The notes under the pieces: model-generated
Told to the model about the DNA's origin: nothing
The model's input: the letters and a program-made list of their open reading frames with translations, nothing else
The model's database searches: none
Made by a program: the position numbers and the translations under genes
Origin: an uncultured Clostridium sp.
Lineage (GTDB): Bacteria; Bacillota; Clostridia; Peptostreptococcales; Peptostreptococcaceae
NCBI GenBank assembly: GCA_900539645.1
Contig: UQCY01000017.1
Span: 1 to 22,356, forward strand
Length of the DNA: 22,356 nucleotides
Direction of reading: 5' to 3'
In this document: positions 7,802 to 16,094 of the stretch, in pieces
Numbering within the stretch: the stretch's first letter is position 1
Layout: the number at the start of each line of letters is the position of its first letter

Positions 7802-9736
7802 ATGAGCAAACCAACTTTTTATGTAACAACACCAATATACTATCCAAGTGGTAAATTACACATTGGACATACTTATACTACTGTTGCAGCAGATGCAATA
7901 GCTAGATTTAAACGTTTCTGTGGATACGATGTAAAATTCCTAACAGGAACAGACGAACATGGAGAAAAAATACAGAAAAAAGCTAAAGAAGCAGGAATGA
8001 CTGAAATAGAATATCTTGATGGAATGATTGCTGATATAAAAGCTTTATGGAAAAAATTAGATATATCTTATGATGATTTCATAAGAACTACTGAACCAAG
8101 ACATACAAAAATAATACAGAAAATATTCACTAAATTATATGAACAGGGAGATATATACAAAGGTACTTACGAAGGTAGATACTGTACTCCATGTGAAAGT
8201 TTCTGGACTGAATCTCAGTTAATAGATGGAACAAAATGCCCAGACTGTGGTAGAGAAACTTATGTAGCAAAAGAAGAAGCTTACTTCTTCAAACTATCTA
8301 AATACGAAGATAGATTAAAAGAATTATTCAAAAGAGATGACTTCTGTCTACCATTATCAAGAAGAAACGAAATGGTTGCAAACTTCTTAGACAAAGGACT
8401 AGAAGATTTATGTGTAACTAGAACTACATTTGACTGGGGTATACCAGTACCATTCGACGAAAAACACGTTATATACGTATGGGTTGACGCTCTTTGCAAC
8501 TATATAACAGCTTTAGGTTACATGACTGATAACGACGAAGAATTCAAAAAATACTGGCCAGCATCAGTTCATTTAACAGCTAAAGAAATAACAAGATTCC
8601 ATACAATAATATGGCCAGCTATACTTATGGCACTTGGACTAGAAGTACCAGAAAAAGTATACGGACATGGATGGATATTATTCGACGACGATAAAATGAG
8701 TAAATCAAAAGGTAATGTTGTTTACCCAGGTCCAATGATAGAAAGATATGGAGTAGATGCATTAAAATACTTCCTACTTAGAGAATTCTCATTTGGTCAG
8801 GATGGAAGCTACACTAACAGAAACTTCATAAACAGAATAAACTCTGACTTAGCTAATGATTTAGGAAACTTAGTAAGTAGAACAGTTGCAATGGTAGAAA
8901 AATACAATGAAGGTTTAATACCAGAAGCTACAGTAGCTACTGAATTTGATGAATCATTAAAAGAACAGGCTGCAGCATCAGCTAAAGACTTTGAAGCTCA
9001 GATGGATGCTTTACAGTTCCACGAAGCACTAGAATCAGTATGGAAATTAGTAAGAAGAACTAACAAATACATAGATGAAACTATGCCTTGGGCTTTAGCT
9101 AAAGACGAAGCTAAAAAAGAAGAATTAAACACAGTATTATACAACTTATGTGAATCTATAAGAATAATAGCAACACTTATAAACCCAATAATGAACACTA
9201 CTGCTAACAGAATATATGATCAGTTAGGAATAGCTGGACAGGAAGATATAACTAATTGGGAAAGTGTTAAATCATTCGGCTTAATAAAAGTTGGAACAAA
9301 AGTACACAAAGGTGAAGCTTTATTCCCAAGATTAGACGTTGAAAAAGAAATAGAAGAATTAGAAAAAATGTTCGCTCCTAAAAAAGAAGAAGTAAAACCT
9401 CTAGAACATAAAGAACAGATAACTATAGACGACTTTGATAAAGTAGAACTTAGAGTTGGGGAAATAGTTAAATGTGAAAAACATCCAAAAGCAGACAAAT
9501 TATTAGTATCTCAGGTTAATTTAGGTGCTGAAACAAGACAAATAGTATCTGGAATAGCTAAATGGTACAAACCAGAAGAAATGGTTGGTAAAAAAGTAAT
9601 AGTTGTTTGCAACTTAAAACCAGTTAAACTTAGAGGAGTAGAATCTGCAGGAATGATACTTGCTGCAGGAGATGACGGAGACGATCTTGTAATACCAACA
9701 GCTCAGGATGCAAAACCAGGCTGTGAAGTATGCTAA
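7802..9736 (+). CDS. metG: Methionyl-tRNA synthetase
   Basis: Charges tRNA-Met with methionine, including the initiator. The 644-residue protein has the class I signature HIGH (20-23), one zinc knuckle with Cys128, Cys131, Cys146 and Cys149, and the KMSKS loop (298-302). An anticodon-binding helical domain follows (about 380-510). The C-terminus carries the EMAP-II-like OB-fold tRNA-binding and dimer domain (about 545-644), with [12 protein letters not shown] and [16 protein letters not shown] sits just before ATG 7802. Expression is under the methionine T-box directly upstream. tatD begins 16 bases after the stop. Confidence 0.97.
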   Translation: MSKPTFYVTTPIYYPSGKLHIGHTYTTVAADAIARFKRFCGYDVKFLTGTDEHGEKIQKKAKEAGMTEIEYLDGMIADIKALWKKLDISYDDFIRTTEPRHTKIIQKIFTKLYEQGDIYKGTYEGRYCTPCESFWTESQLIDGTKCPDCGRETYVAKEEAYFFKLSKYEDRLKELFKRDDFCLPLSRRNEMVANFLDKGLEDLCVTRTTFDWGIPVPFDEKHVIYVWVDALCNYITALGYMTDNDEEFKKYWPASVHLTAKEITRFHTIIWPAILMALGLEVPEKVYGHGWILFDDDKMSKSKGNVVYPGPMIERYGVDALKYFLLREFSFGQDGSYTNRNFINRINSDLANDLGNLVSRTVAMVEKYNEGLIPEATVATEFDESLKEQAAASAKDFEAQMDALQFHEALESVWKLVRRTNKYIDETMPWALAKDEAKKEELNTVLYNLCESIRIIATLINPIMNTTANRIYDQLGIAGQEDITNWESVKSFGLIKVGTKVHKGEALFPRLDVEKEIEELEKMFAPKKEEVKPLEHKEQITIDDFDKVELRVGEIVKCEKHPKADKLLVSQVNLGAETRQIVSGIAKWYKPEEMVGKKVIVVCNLKPVKLRGVESAGMILAAGDDGDDLVIPTAQDAKPGCEVC

Positions 9737-9752
9737 TGAAAGGAAATTAAAA

Positions 9753-10523
9753 ATGTTATTTGACTCACATGCACATTTAAACGACGAAAGCTTCGATGAA
9801 GATAGGGAAGAAGTGATAGCGTCTTTAAAAGAAAAAGGACTAGACTATGTAGTTAACCCAGGTGCTGATATGGAAACATCTAAAACTGCTATAGAGCTAG
9901 CCAACAAACACGACTTTATATACGCCGCAGTTGGAGTACATCCACACGACGTTGAAAATATGACTGAAGCAGATATAGAATTATTAAGAAAATACGCTTT
10001 AGAAAATGAAAAGGTAGTTGCTATAGGGGAAATAGGATTAGACTATTACTACGATTTATCTCCTAGAGAAACTCAGAAAAAATGGTTTAAAAGACAGATT
10101 GAGCTTGCCAATGAATTAAAATTACCATTTATCGTACATGATAGAGATGCTCATGGAGATACAATGGAAATAATAAAATCAACAAAGGCAGCTGAAACAG
10201 GATGTCTACTTCACTGCTATAGTGGAGAAGTTGAGCTTGCAAGAGAATATGTTAAGATGGGATGCTATCTTTCAATACCAGGAACTGTTACTTTCAAAAA
10301 TAATAGAAAGACAGTTGAGGTAGTTAGAGAAATTCCTCTTGAAAGACTTATGATTGAAACAGATTCTCCATATATGGCTCCAGTTCCTCATAGAGGAAAG
10401 AGAAATGACCCTTCACTAGTAACTTTTGTAGCTGAAAAAATAGCTTACGAAAAAGGAATATCTTATGAAGAGGTATGTAGAGTAACAAAAGAAAATGCAA
10501 TGAAATTCTTCGCAATTAAATAA
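9753..10523 (+). CDS. tatD: TatD-family metal-dependent hydrolase (YabD-like DNase)
   Basis: A 256-residue TIM-barrel metal hydrolase of the TatD family, members of which act as 3'-5' exonucleases or deoxyribonucleases. Metal and catalytic ligands are visible: H6 and H8 in FDSHAHL, E93 in IGEIGLDYYYD, H129 in IVHDRDA, H154 in LLHCYSGE and D204 in ETDSPYMAP. An in-frame ATG at 9708 lies inside the end of metG and would add 15 residues unlike the family; ATG 9753 with AAAGG at 9739-9743 gives the usual N-terminus and is chosen. Gene order metG-tatD is conserved in Firmicutes, where rnmV and rsmA normally follow soon after. Here a sugar block intervenes. Confidence 0.92.
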   Translation: MLFDSHAHLNDESFDEDREEVIASLKEKGLDYVVNPGADMETSKTAIELANKHDFIYAAVGVHPHDVENMTEADIELLRKYALENEKVVAIGEIGLDYYYDLSPRETQKKWFKRQIELANELKLPFIVHDRDAHGDTMEIIKSTKAAETGCLLHCYSGEVELAREYVKMGCYLSIPGTVTFKNNRKTVEVVREIPLERLMIETDSPYMAPVPHRGKRNDPSLVTFVAEKIAYEKGISYEEVCRVTKENAMKFFAIK

Positions 10524-10529
10524 AACTAA

Positions 10530-10682
10530 GGCTGTTTATTGCCAATAGAAAAAGACTAGTTAACCTTAGGCTCCAGGCTTCGACGCTTGACTTTGTTCTT
10601 GTAACACATTTAGAAGAAGTCAAGCGTCTCCAGATTGTCGCTAAAGGTTAAACTAGTCTTTTTCTTTGCCGATAGTAAACCA
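10530..10682. repeat. Long imperfect foldback, probable terminator of metG-tatD
   Basis: A hairpin-forming stretch of about 150 nt. GAAAAAGACTAGTTAACCTT (10548-10567) pairs with AAGGTTAAACTAGTCTTTTTC (10644-10664, written in full as two halves AAGGTTAAAC and TAGTCTTTTTC) with a single bulged base. The distal stem GACGCTTGACTT (10582-10593) pairs perfectly with AAGTCAAGCGTC (10617-10628). Outer flanks GGCTGTTTATTGCC and GGCAAAG-type sequence pair more loosely. T-rich tracts leave the stem on both strands, so it can terminate transcription in either direction. It is far longer than a normal terminator and may instead be a mobile-element remnant or an RNA gene. Confidence 0.7.
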
Positions 10683-10888
10683 CAATTTAATTTTATTTAT
10701 ATTCCGAGCGAATTTCTATAATCTGCTAGGTACGTATAGAATTATTGATGTAAATTAATTTGTTGTTAAAAAAATTTGGAAACGTTATACTATTTATAAA
10801 TCTTGTAGATGTGTAGAAAAAAGGGTTTGTTAGAGTTATAATAGTTTAGATAGTATAATAAGATAATTGAGATAGGAGAGATATTTGT
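10683..10888 (+). promoter_or_regulatory. Leader of the sugar block, with candidate promoter and cre-like site
   Basis: No gene lies here. A possible promoter is TTGTTA (10763-10768), a 17-base spacer and TATACT (10786-10791). Further TATAAT matches at 10837-10842 and 10854-10859 lack good -35 elements. TGGAAACGTTATAC (10777-10790) overlaps the first -10 and resembles the CcpA cre consensus TGWAANCGNTNWCA with three mismatches, so carbon catabolite control is possible. The EIIB start follows after GGAGAG (10875-10880). Confidence 0.4.
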
Positions 10889-11197
10889 ATGAAAGTTGTA
10901 GCAGTGACAGCATGTTCATCTGGGATAGCTCATACTTATATGGCAGCCGAAGCATTAGAGGTAGTGGCAAAGAAGTATAATATTGATATATCTGTGGAAA
11001 CACAGGGCTCTATTGGTATTGAAAATGAGCTAGTTCAAGAAGATATAGATAATGCAGTATGTGTTATTCTTACAAATGATATGCCGATAATAAATGAGCA
11101 TAGATTTGAAGGAAAGAAAGTTATTAGAATGAGTACATCTAATGTTATCAAAAAAGCAGATGTTATAATGAAAAAAATCATAAGTACGTTTAAGTAA
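10889..11197 (+). CDS. Stand-alone PTS fructose-type EIIB component
   Basis: A 102-residue EIIB domain of the fructose-mannitol PTS family, which receives phosphate from EIIA on a cysteine and passes it to an incoming sugar. The N-terminus VVAVTACSSGIAHTYMAAEA matches the EIIB-Fru signature; Cys9 is the phosphorylation site (most members read CPTGIAHT, here CSSGIAHT). VETQGSIGIENEL (37-49) is also family-typical. The length is that of a single domain, with no EIIC or EIIA fused. A matching EIIA lies 1.7 kb downstream (12924-13370), but no EIIC permease occurs in the window. It stands first in a block with manA, a HAD hydrolase, EIIA and an oxidoreductase. It may partner an EIIC encoded elsewhere or serve in regulation. 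Confidence 0.9.
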   Translation: MKVVAVTACSSGIAHTYMAAEALEVVAKKYNIDISVETQGSIGIENELVQEDIDNAVCVILTNDMPIINEHRFEGKKVIRMSTSNVIKKADVIMKKIISTFK

Positions 11198-11243
11198 TTA
11201 TATGAAATAAATTATATTAAAATAAATCTAAAGGAGAACTGCC

Positions 11244-12209
11244 ATGTTAAAACCAGTAAAATTAAAACCAGCATTCCAGGATTACTTATGGGGTGGTACA
11301 AAATTAAGAGATGAGTACAACAAAGATTGTGACTTCGATAAAATAGCAGAAAGCTGGGAATTATCAAACCATAAAAATGGACAGAGTATAGTAGACTCTG
11401 GAGAATTCAAAGGATTAAAATTTGGAGAATATGTAGAAAAATTAGGTGCTAAAGGATTAGGAACTAATTGCGATAGTTTTGAATTCTTCCCAATACTTAT
11501 AAAATTCATAGATGCTAAAGGATCACTTTCTATACAGGTTCATCCAGATGATGAATACGCATTAAGAGTTGAAAAAGAATACGGAAAAACAGAAATGTGG
11601 TACGTACTAGAAGCTGAAGAAGGAGCTTCTTTATACTATGGTGTAAATAAAGAAATAAGCAAAGAAGAATTTGCTGATAGAATAAAAAATGACACAATAC
11701 TAGAAGTATTAAACAAAGTTGAAGTTAAAAAAGGTGATGTATTCTTCATAGAAAGTGGAACAATACACGCTATAGGTGCAGGTCTTGTAATATGCGAAAT
11801 ACAGCAGAATTCTAACACAACTTACAGAGTGTACGACTTTGGTAGACTTGGAGCAGATGGAAAACCAAGAGAATTACATGTAGATAAAGCAATAGATGTA
11901 ACAAATCTTACTCCAAATGCTAAGAGTGCAGAACCAATGGGAGAATTAGAAAAATTAGACGGATACACAAGAGTATTATTAAGTGAATGCAAATACTTCA
12001 CTACTCTAAAATATGAAGTAGAAACTAAAGCAGAAGTAGAAATAGATGAAAAATCATTCAACTCTGTAATCATAACAGAAGGAAACGGAAAACTAGTTAT
12101 GGGAGATACAGAATTAGAATTTATAAAAGGTGATAGTATATTCATACCAGCTCAGAATGGAAAATATTCAGTAGAAGGAAAATGTGAATTCATACTATCA
12201 AGAGTGTAA
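11244..12209 (+). CDS. manA: Mannose-6-phosphate isomerase, class I
   Basis: Interconverts mannose-6-phosphate and fructose-6-phosphate, linking mannose use or mannosyl-donor synthesis to glycolysis. The 321-residue protein is the short form found in Firmicutes. Zinc ligands are visible as Q98 and H100 in SIQVHPDDEYA, E117 in KTEMWYVLE and H175 in SGTIHAIGAG. The active-site arginine is in YRVYDFGR (194-201). GGAG (11233-11236) supports ATG 11244. It follows the EIIB gene by 46 bases, so a shared transcript is likely and suggests that the associated PTS handles mannose or a related hexose. A perfect 15-bp hairpin after the gene may limit expression of what follows. Confidence 0.93.
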   Translation: MLKPVKLKPAFQDYLWGGTKLRDEYNKDCDFDKIAESWELSNHKNGQSIVDSGEFKGLKFGEYVEKLGAKGLGTNCDSFEFFPILIKFIDAKGSLSIQVHPDDEYALRVEKEYGKTEMWYVLEAEEGASLYYGVNKEISKEEFADRIKNDTILEVLNKVEVKKGDVFFIESGTIHAIGAGLVICEIQQNSNTTYRVYDFGRLGADGKPRELHVDKAIDVTNLTPNAKSAEPMGELEKLDGYTRVLLSECKYFTTLKYEVETKAEVEIDEKSFNSVIITEGNGKLVMGDTELEFIKGDSIFIPAQNGKYSVEGKCEFILSRV

Positions 12210-12227
12210 TAAAAATAGTATATAAAT

Positions 12228-12270
12228 AATGAAATCTCCCTAATATCCTAGATACTAGGGAGATTTCATT
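12228..12270 (+). terminator. Perfect 15-bp hairpin between manA and the HAD gene, weak or no U-tract
   Basis: AATGAAATCTCCCTA (12228-12242) pairs perfectly with TAGGGAGATTTCATT (12256-12270) around a 13-base loop. Only TT then TAAAAG follows, so it lacks a true U-tract. It may act as a partial terminator, an mRNA 3' stabiliser or a processing site. It ends only 16 bases before the next start codon. Confidence 0.6.
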
Positions 12271-12285
12271 TAAAAGAGGTGGAAT

Positions 12286-12939
12286 ATGAACGACGTAAAA
12301 GGTGTAATATTTGACATGGATGGTGTAATCCTTGATACAGAAACACTTTCACTAATGTTTTGGGAAAAAACATTAAAGAGTCATGGTATTGAAATGGATA
12401 GAGAAAAACATATCTTACTTATGGGAAAAAATAGTGAAGAAACTCTTAAATGTCTTAAAGAAATATATGGTGAAGATGTACCGATTAAAGACTATTATCT
12501 AGAAAAAGGTCAGGCTGTTATTGATTACTTAGAAGAAAACAAACCAGGTGTTAAAAAAGGATTTGAAAGTCTTTTAAAATATCTTATAGAAAATGGATAT
12601 AAAAGTGCAATTGCAACATCTACAGCTAGATGGAAGATGGCGAATAGAATGAAGTTTTTACATTTCGATGAAATGGTTGATTGTGTAATCTGTGGAGATG
12701 AGGTAAAAAAATCTAAGCCAAATCCAGAAATATTTCTAAAGGCAGCTGAAAAATTAGGACTTAAACCAGAAGAGTGTATTGTAATAGAGGATTCAAAATC
12801 TGGGGTAGAAGCTGCGTACAAAGGTGGATTTAGATGTATAATGGTTCCAGATTATAAAAAGCCGGATGAAGAGATGAAAGAAATGATATTTAAAGTAATG
12901 GATTCTTTAGAGGATGTGGAAACATGGCTAAAAAAATAG
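12286..12939 (+). CDS. HAD-superfamily hydrolase, beta-phosphoglucomutase/sugar phosphatase-like
   Basis: A 217-residue HAD subfamily IA protein with an alpha-helical cap, of the type that includes beta-phosphoglucomutase and small sugar-phosphate phosphatases. Motif I is FDMDGVILDTE (9-19) with nucleophile D10 and acid/base D12. Motif II is at TS 111-112, motif III Lys144 is in SKPNPEIF, and motif IV is IEDSKSGVEAA (168-178). GAGGTGG precedes ATG 12286. The EIIA start codon lies inside its last codons (16-base overlap), so the two are translated together. A sugar-phosphate substrate is likely from the neighbours; phosphatase and mutase activities cannot be separated by reading. Confidence 0.85.
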   Translation: MNDVKGVIFDMDGVILDTETLSLMFWEKTLKSHGIEMDREKHILLMGKNSEETLKCLKEIYGEDVPIKDYYLEKGQAVIDYLEENKPGVKKGFESLLKYLIENGYKSAIATSTARWKMANRMKFLHFDEMVDCVICGDEVKKSKPNPEIFLKAAEKLGLKPEECIVIEDSKSGVEAAYKGGFRCIMVPDYKKPDEEMKEMIFKVMDSLEDVETWLKK

Positions 12940-13370
12940 ATTTTTTAATACTATTTGACTTAGAAGTTGAATCAAAGGAAAAAGCGATAGAGTGTATAAT
13001 AGAAAAATTGGAACAAGAAAATTATCTTAATGACAAAGAGAAGTTTTTTGAAGATGTTGTAGAAAGAGAAAGCAGGTACCCAACTTATATAGGTCATGGA
13101 ATAGGATTGCCACACAGTCAAAGTATTGGAGTAAATAGACCTTGTGTAGCAATATCTAGACTTAAAAACAGTATAGATTGGACTGATGAAAAAGAAAAAG
13201 TTGATACAGTATTTTTAATTGCTGTCCCAAAAGAAAGTAAAGGTAATCTTCATCTAAAAATATTAGCAAAACTATCAAGATTACTTATGCATGAAGATTT
13301 TAGAGAAGGCGTTAAAAACATAAAAGAAAAAGAACTCTTAGAACTATTAAATAAAAAAATAGAGGAATAA
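12924..13370 (+). CDS. Stand-alone PTS fructose-type EIIA component
   Basis: A 148-residue PTS EIIA type-2 domain (fructose/mannitol/nitrogen-PTS family), which takes phosphate from HPr and hands it to EIIB. The active-site histidine is H64 in GHGIGLPHSQS, equivalent to the IPH motif of the family. GNLHLKILAKLSRLLMHEDF (106-125) is the conserved second part. It begins inside the preceding HAD gene, with AGAGGA at 12909-12914, 9 bases before ATG 12924. Together with the EIIB at 10889-11197 it makes a soluble EIIA/EIIB pair, split by manA and the HAD gene, with no permease seen. A terminator follows at once, so it ends this transcript. Confidence 0.88.
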   Translation: MAKKIDFLILFDLEVESKEKAIECIIEKLEQENYLNDKEKFFEDVVERESRYPTYIGHGIGLPHSQSIGVNRPCVAISRLKNSIDWTDEKEKVDTVFLIAVPKESKGNLHLKILAKLSRLLMHEDFREGVKNIKEKELLELLNKKIEE

Positions 13371-13375
13371 AATAG

Positions 13376-13425
13376 TCACCTGTTGTGTAAATATAGAATT
13401 ACAGCAGGTGATTTCTTATTTTTTG
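13376..13425 (+). terminator. Terminator after EIIA
   Basis: TCACCTGTTGT (13376-13386) pairs with ACAGCAGGTGA (13401-13411), including one G-T pair. It is followed by TTTCTTATTTTTT. Confidence 0.8.
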
Positions 13426-13466
13426 ATAAAGAAAACAAGATAATACTGCGTGTAATGGCTTAGTAG

Positions 13467-13475
13467 TGTTATAAT
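13467..13475 (+). promoter_or_regulatory. Extended -10 promoter candidate for the oxidoreductase gene
   Basis: TG at 13467-13468, one base, then TATAAT (13470-13475) gives a perfect extended -10 element. No good -35 lies upstream. It follows the EIIA terminator and precedes the oxidoreductase start by about 80 bases, so that gene probably has its own transcript. Confidence 0.55.
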
Positions 13476-13555
13476 ATAATAATGTAACTAAAGAGATTTG
13501 ACTAAAATTGAAAAACTAAAATAAATTATATAAATATCTAAAAAGGAGAATAAGT

Positions 13556-14572
13556 ATGACAACAGTTAGATTTGGTGTAGTAGGAACTAGTGCTATAACA
13601 GAGTGGTTTATAAAAGCTGGTAAAAAAATAGAAGGATTCGAACTAAAGGCTGTTTACTCAAGAAGCATGGAAAAAGCAGAAGAATTTGGTAAAAAGCATA
13701 GAGCAGAATTATTCTTTGACGATTTAGATGCTATGTCAAAATGCGACGAGATAGATGCGATATACATAGCTTCACCAAACTTTATGCACAAAGAACAGGC
13801 TATACTGTGCATGAACAACGGGAAAAATGTACTATGTGAAAAACCATTTGCTACAAACAAAAGAGATGCAGAAGAAATGGTAAAATGTGCAAGAGAAAAT
13901 AACGTCTTACTAATGGAAGAAATGAGACTTACTTGTACTCCTAACTTCCAGAATGTAAAAAACAACCTAGATAAAATAGGAAAGATAAGAAGATACTCTG
14001 CAAACTACTGCCAGTATTCATCAAGATACGATAAATTCAAAGAAGGCATAGTTTTAAATGCTTTTAAAAGAGAATTATCAAATGGTGCACTTATGGATAT
14101 AGGAGTTTACTGCATACATCCAATGGTAAACCTATTTGGACGCCCAAATAGCTTAAAAGCAAATGCTGTAAAATTATCTACTGGTGTAGATGGGGAAGGA
14201 TGTATAATTCTTGAATACGATGATATGTTAGCAGATATAAGATATTCAAAGATTACTCATTCTAATATACCTACAGAAATCCAGGGTGAAGACGGAAGCA
14301 TAATAGTGGATAAGATAAGTACATTTGGAGATGTAAGAGTAGAGTACAGAAAAGGTGGAGTAGAAGATATAACAGCTGAGTTAGAAGTTGAAAAGGACGA
14401 AAGATTTGAAGTAGATAGTATATACTGTGCTGTTAAAGAATTTATGAAATCTTTAAGAGAAGGAAAGAAAGAGTCTGACATAAACACATTAGAAAATACT
14501 TTAATCGTTATGGAAATAATGGATGAAGTTAGAAGACAGATAGACTTAGTATATCCTGCAGACGAAAATTAA
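13556..14572 (+). CDS. Gfo/Idh/MocA-family NAD(P)-dependent oxidoreductase
   Basis: A 338-residue oxidoreductase of the Gfo/Idh/MocA family. These enzymes oxidise or reduce sugars, inositols or related compounds with NAD(P). The N-terminal Rossmann fold has VRFGVVGTSAITEWF (4-18). The cofactor-contacting CEKPFATN (94-101) holds the conserved EKP with Lys96. The catalytic region DIGVYCIHPMVNLFG (181-195) has the D-x6-H pair D181/H188. The second domain (about 125-300) is the usual beta-sheet dimer domain. GGAG stands shortly before ATG 13556. It lies after the PTS block and 34 bases before rnmV, so it could be co-transcribed with rnmV and rsmA. The substrate is not deducible, but sugar-related neighbours fit. 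Confidence 0.88.
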   Translation: MTTVRFGVVGTSAITEWFIKAGKKIEGFELKAVYSRSMEKAEEFGKKHRAELFFDDLDAMSKCDEIDAIYIASPNFMHKEQAILCMNNGKNVLCEKPFATNKRDAEEMVKCARENNVLLMEEMRLTCTPNFQNVKNNLDKIGKIRRYSANYCQYSSRYDKFKEGIVLNAFKRELSNGALMDIGVYCIHPMVNLFGRPNSLKANAVKLSTGVDGEGCIILEYDDMLADIRYSKITHSNIPTEIQGEDGSIIVDKISTFGDVRVEYRKGGVEDITAELEVEKDERFEVDSIYCAVKEFMKSLREGKKESDINTLENTLIVMEIMDEVRRQIDLVYPADEN

Positions 14573-14606
14573 TAGTCATAAAAAATAAAATAGTAAGGAA
14601 GAAAAT

Positions 14607-15143
14607 ATGATAAAAGAAATAATAGTAGTAGAAGGAAGAGATGATGTTACTGCTGTAAAGAGAGCAGTAGATGCTGAGCTTATTACAACTGGTGGATTTG
14701 GATTTCCAAAAGGAGTAATGGAGAGAATTAAAGAAGCTCAGAAAAGAAGAGGAGTAATAATATTTACTGATCCAGATTTTGCTGGAGAAAAAATTAGAAA
14801 AACAATAACAGCTGAAGTTCCAGGATGTAAGCACGCGTTCTTACCAAGAGAAGAAGCTAAAAAAGACGGAGATATAGGTATAGAAAATGCTACTCCAGAG
14901 AGCATAAGAGCTGCACTTGAAAGAGTTAGAACTGAAAGCACAGAAAATAGAAATGAATTTTCACAGAAAGATCTTCTTTTAAATGGACTAATAGGAAACG
15001 ATGATGCTTCATTTAGAAGAGATAAAATGGGACAGCTTTTAGGAATAGGTTACGGAAATGCAAAACAGTTCTTGAGTAGATTAAACAACTACGGTGTTAC
15101 AAGAGAAGAATTTGAAAAAGCATTAAAAGAAATAGAAAAATAA
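14607..15143 (+). CDS. rnmV: Ribonuclease M5 (5S rRNA maturation)
   Basis: RNase M5 cleaves 5S rRNA precursors in low-GC Gram-positive bacteria, with the help of ribosomal protein L18. The 178-residue protein carries an N-terminal Toprim domain: the VVEGRDD motif (7-13) with Glu9, and TDPDFAGE (54-61) with the DxD pair D55/D57. The C-terminal part (about 110-178) is the M5-specific domain with LLNGLIG. AAGGAAG supports ATG 14607. rsmA follows after 50 bases, the conserved Firmicutes pair rnmV-ksgA. The usual neighbour tatD is here separated from it by about 4 kb of sugar-related genes. DnaG-type primase is excluded by length and by the C-terminal part. Confidence 0.93.
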   Translation: MIKEIIVVEGRDDVTAVKRAVDAELITTGGFGFPKGVMERIKEAQKRRGVIIFTDPDFAGEKIRKTITAEVPGCKHAFLPREEAKKDGDIGIENATPESIRAALERVRTESTENRNEFSQKDLLLNGLIGNDDASFRRDKMGQLLGIGYGNAKQFLSRLNNYGVTREEFEKALKEIEK

Positions 15144-15193
15144 TCAGAGATTGTACAGATTAAGGACAAAATTTATAAAAATTAGGAGGAATT

Positions 15194-16054
15194 ATGGATA
15201 GACTTTCATCGCATAGAGCGACAAAAGATATAGTAGATAAACACGGATTTAAATTTTCAAAATCATTAGGACAGAACTTCTTAATAGACGATAACGTAAT
15301 AGACAAGATAATAGACGGAGCTAGAGTTAAAGAAGGGGATAAGGTAATAGAAGTTGGACCTGGAATAGGTACACTTACTAGAGAAATGGCTAAAAGAGCT
15401 GAAAAAGTTGTAGCTGTTGAAATAGATAAAAACCTTATACCGATATTAAAAGAAACTTTATCAGATTTTGATAATACAGAAGTAGTAAACGAAGATATAT
15501 TAAAAGTAGATATAAACAAATTAGTAGATGAAAAACTTTCTGGAGGTCCTGTAAAATTAATTGCAAACCTTCCATATTACATAACTACTCCAATAGTTAT
15601 GAAATTCTTAGAAGAAGATATACCTGTTACAGATATAGTTGTAATGGTTCAGAAGGAAGTTGCAGACAGAATGAACGCAGTGCCATCTACAAAGGATTAC
15701 GGAGCATTATCTGTAGCAGTTCAGTACTACTGCGATACTGAAATAGTTGCAAAAGCTCCAAGACATATGTTTATACCACAGCCTAAGGTAGACTCTACAG
15801 TTATAGGACTACATATAAGAGAAGAGAAAAAATACAAGGCTGACAATGAGCAGTTATTTTTCAAAACTGTAAAAGCAGCTTTTGGTCAGAGAAGAAAAAC
15901 TCTTTTAAACTCACTATCAAGCATGGGAGTTTTAGACAAAGCTAAAATAAAAGAGGTACTTGCAGAAGCTGGAATAGACGAAAAAAGAAGAGGGGAAACT
16001 CTTAGCATAGAAGAATTTGCTAACCTTTCTAATATAATAAACAAAAATATATAA
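15194..16054 (+). CDS. rsmA: 16S rRNA dimethyladenosine transferase (A1518/A1519), KsgA
   Basis: RsmA dimethylates two adjacent adenines in the terminal 3' hairpin of 16S rRNA late in 30S assembly; its loss gives kasugamycin resistance in many bacteria. The 286-residue protein has the family start KSLGQNFL (23-30), SAM motif I EVGPGIGTLT (53-62), the acidic VAVEIDKNL (73-81) and the catalytic NLPYY (125-129). AFGQRRKTLLNSL marks the C-terminal substrate domain. AGGAGG (15184-15189) precedes ATG 15194. Erm-type 23S methyltransferases share the fold, but this length, the C-terminal domain and the pairing with rnmV identify KsgA. Confidence 0.95.
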   Translation: MDRLSSHRATKDIVDKHGFKFSKSLGQNFLIDDNVIDKIIDGARVKEGDKVIEVGPGIGTLTREMAKRAEKVVAVEIDKNLIPILKETLSDFDNTEVVNEDILKVDINKLVDEKLSGGPVKLIANLPYYITTPIVMKFLEEDIPVTDIVVMVQKEVADRMNAVPSTKDYGALSVAVQYYCDTEIVAKAPRHMFIPQPKVDSTVIGLHIREEKKYKADNEQLFFKTVKAAFGQRRKTLLNSLSSMGVLDKAKIKEVLAEAGIDEKRRGETLSIEEFANLSNIINKNI

Positions 16055-16076
16055 CATTCCAGAAAAGGATGTTTTT
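16053..16076 (+). terminator. Weak hairpin and T-run after rsmA
   Basis: AACATTCC (16053-16060) pairs with GGATGTT (16067-16073) with one bulged T, and T 16072-16076 follows. The stem is short, so it would be a leaky terminator or none; the next gene begins 20 bases on. Confidence 0.4.
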
Positions 16077-16094
16077 AGAAGGGGGGGAGGCATA

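Noticed and set aside
9708..9752. Upstream ATG for tatD inside metG
   Set aside because: The extra 15 residues do not fit TatD, and no ribosome site precedes them; ATG 9753 does both.
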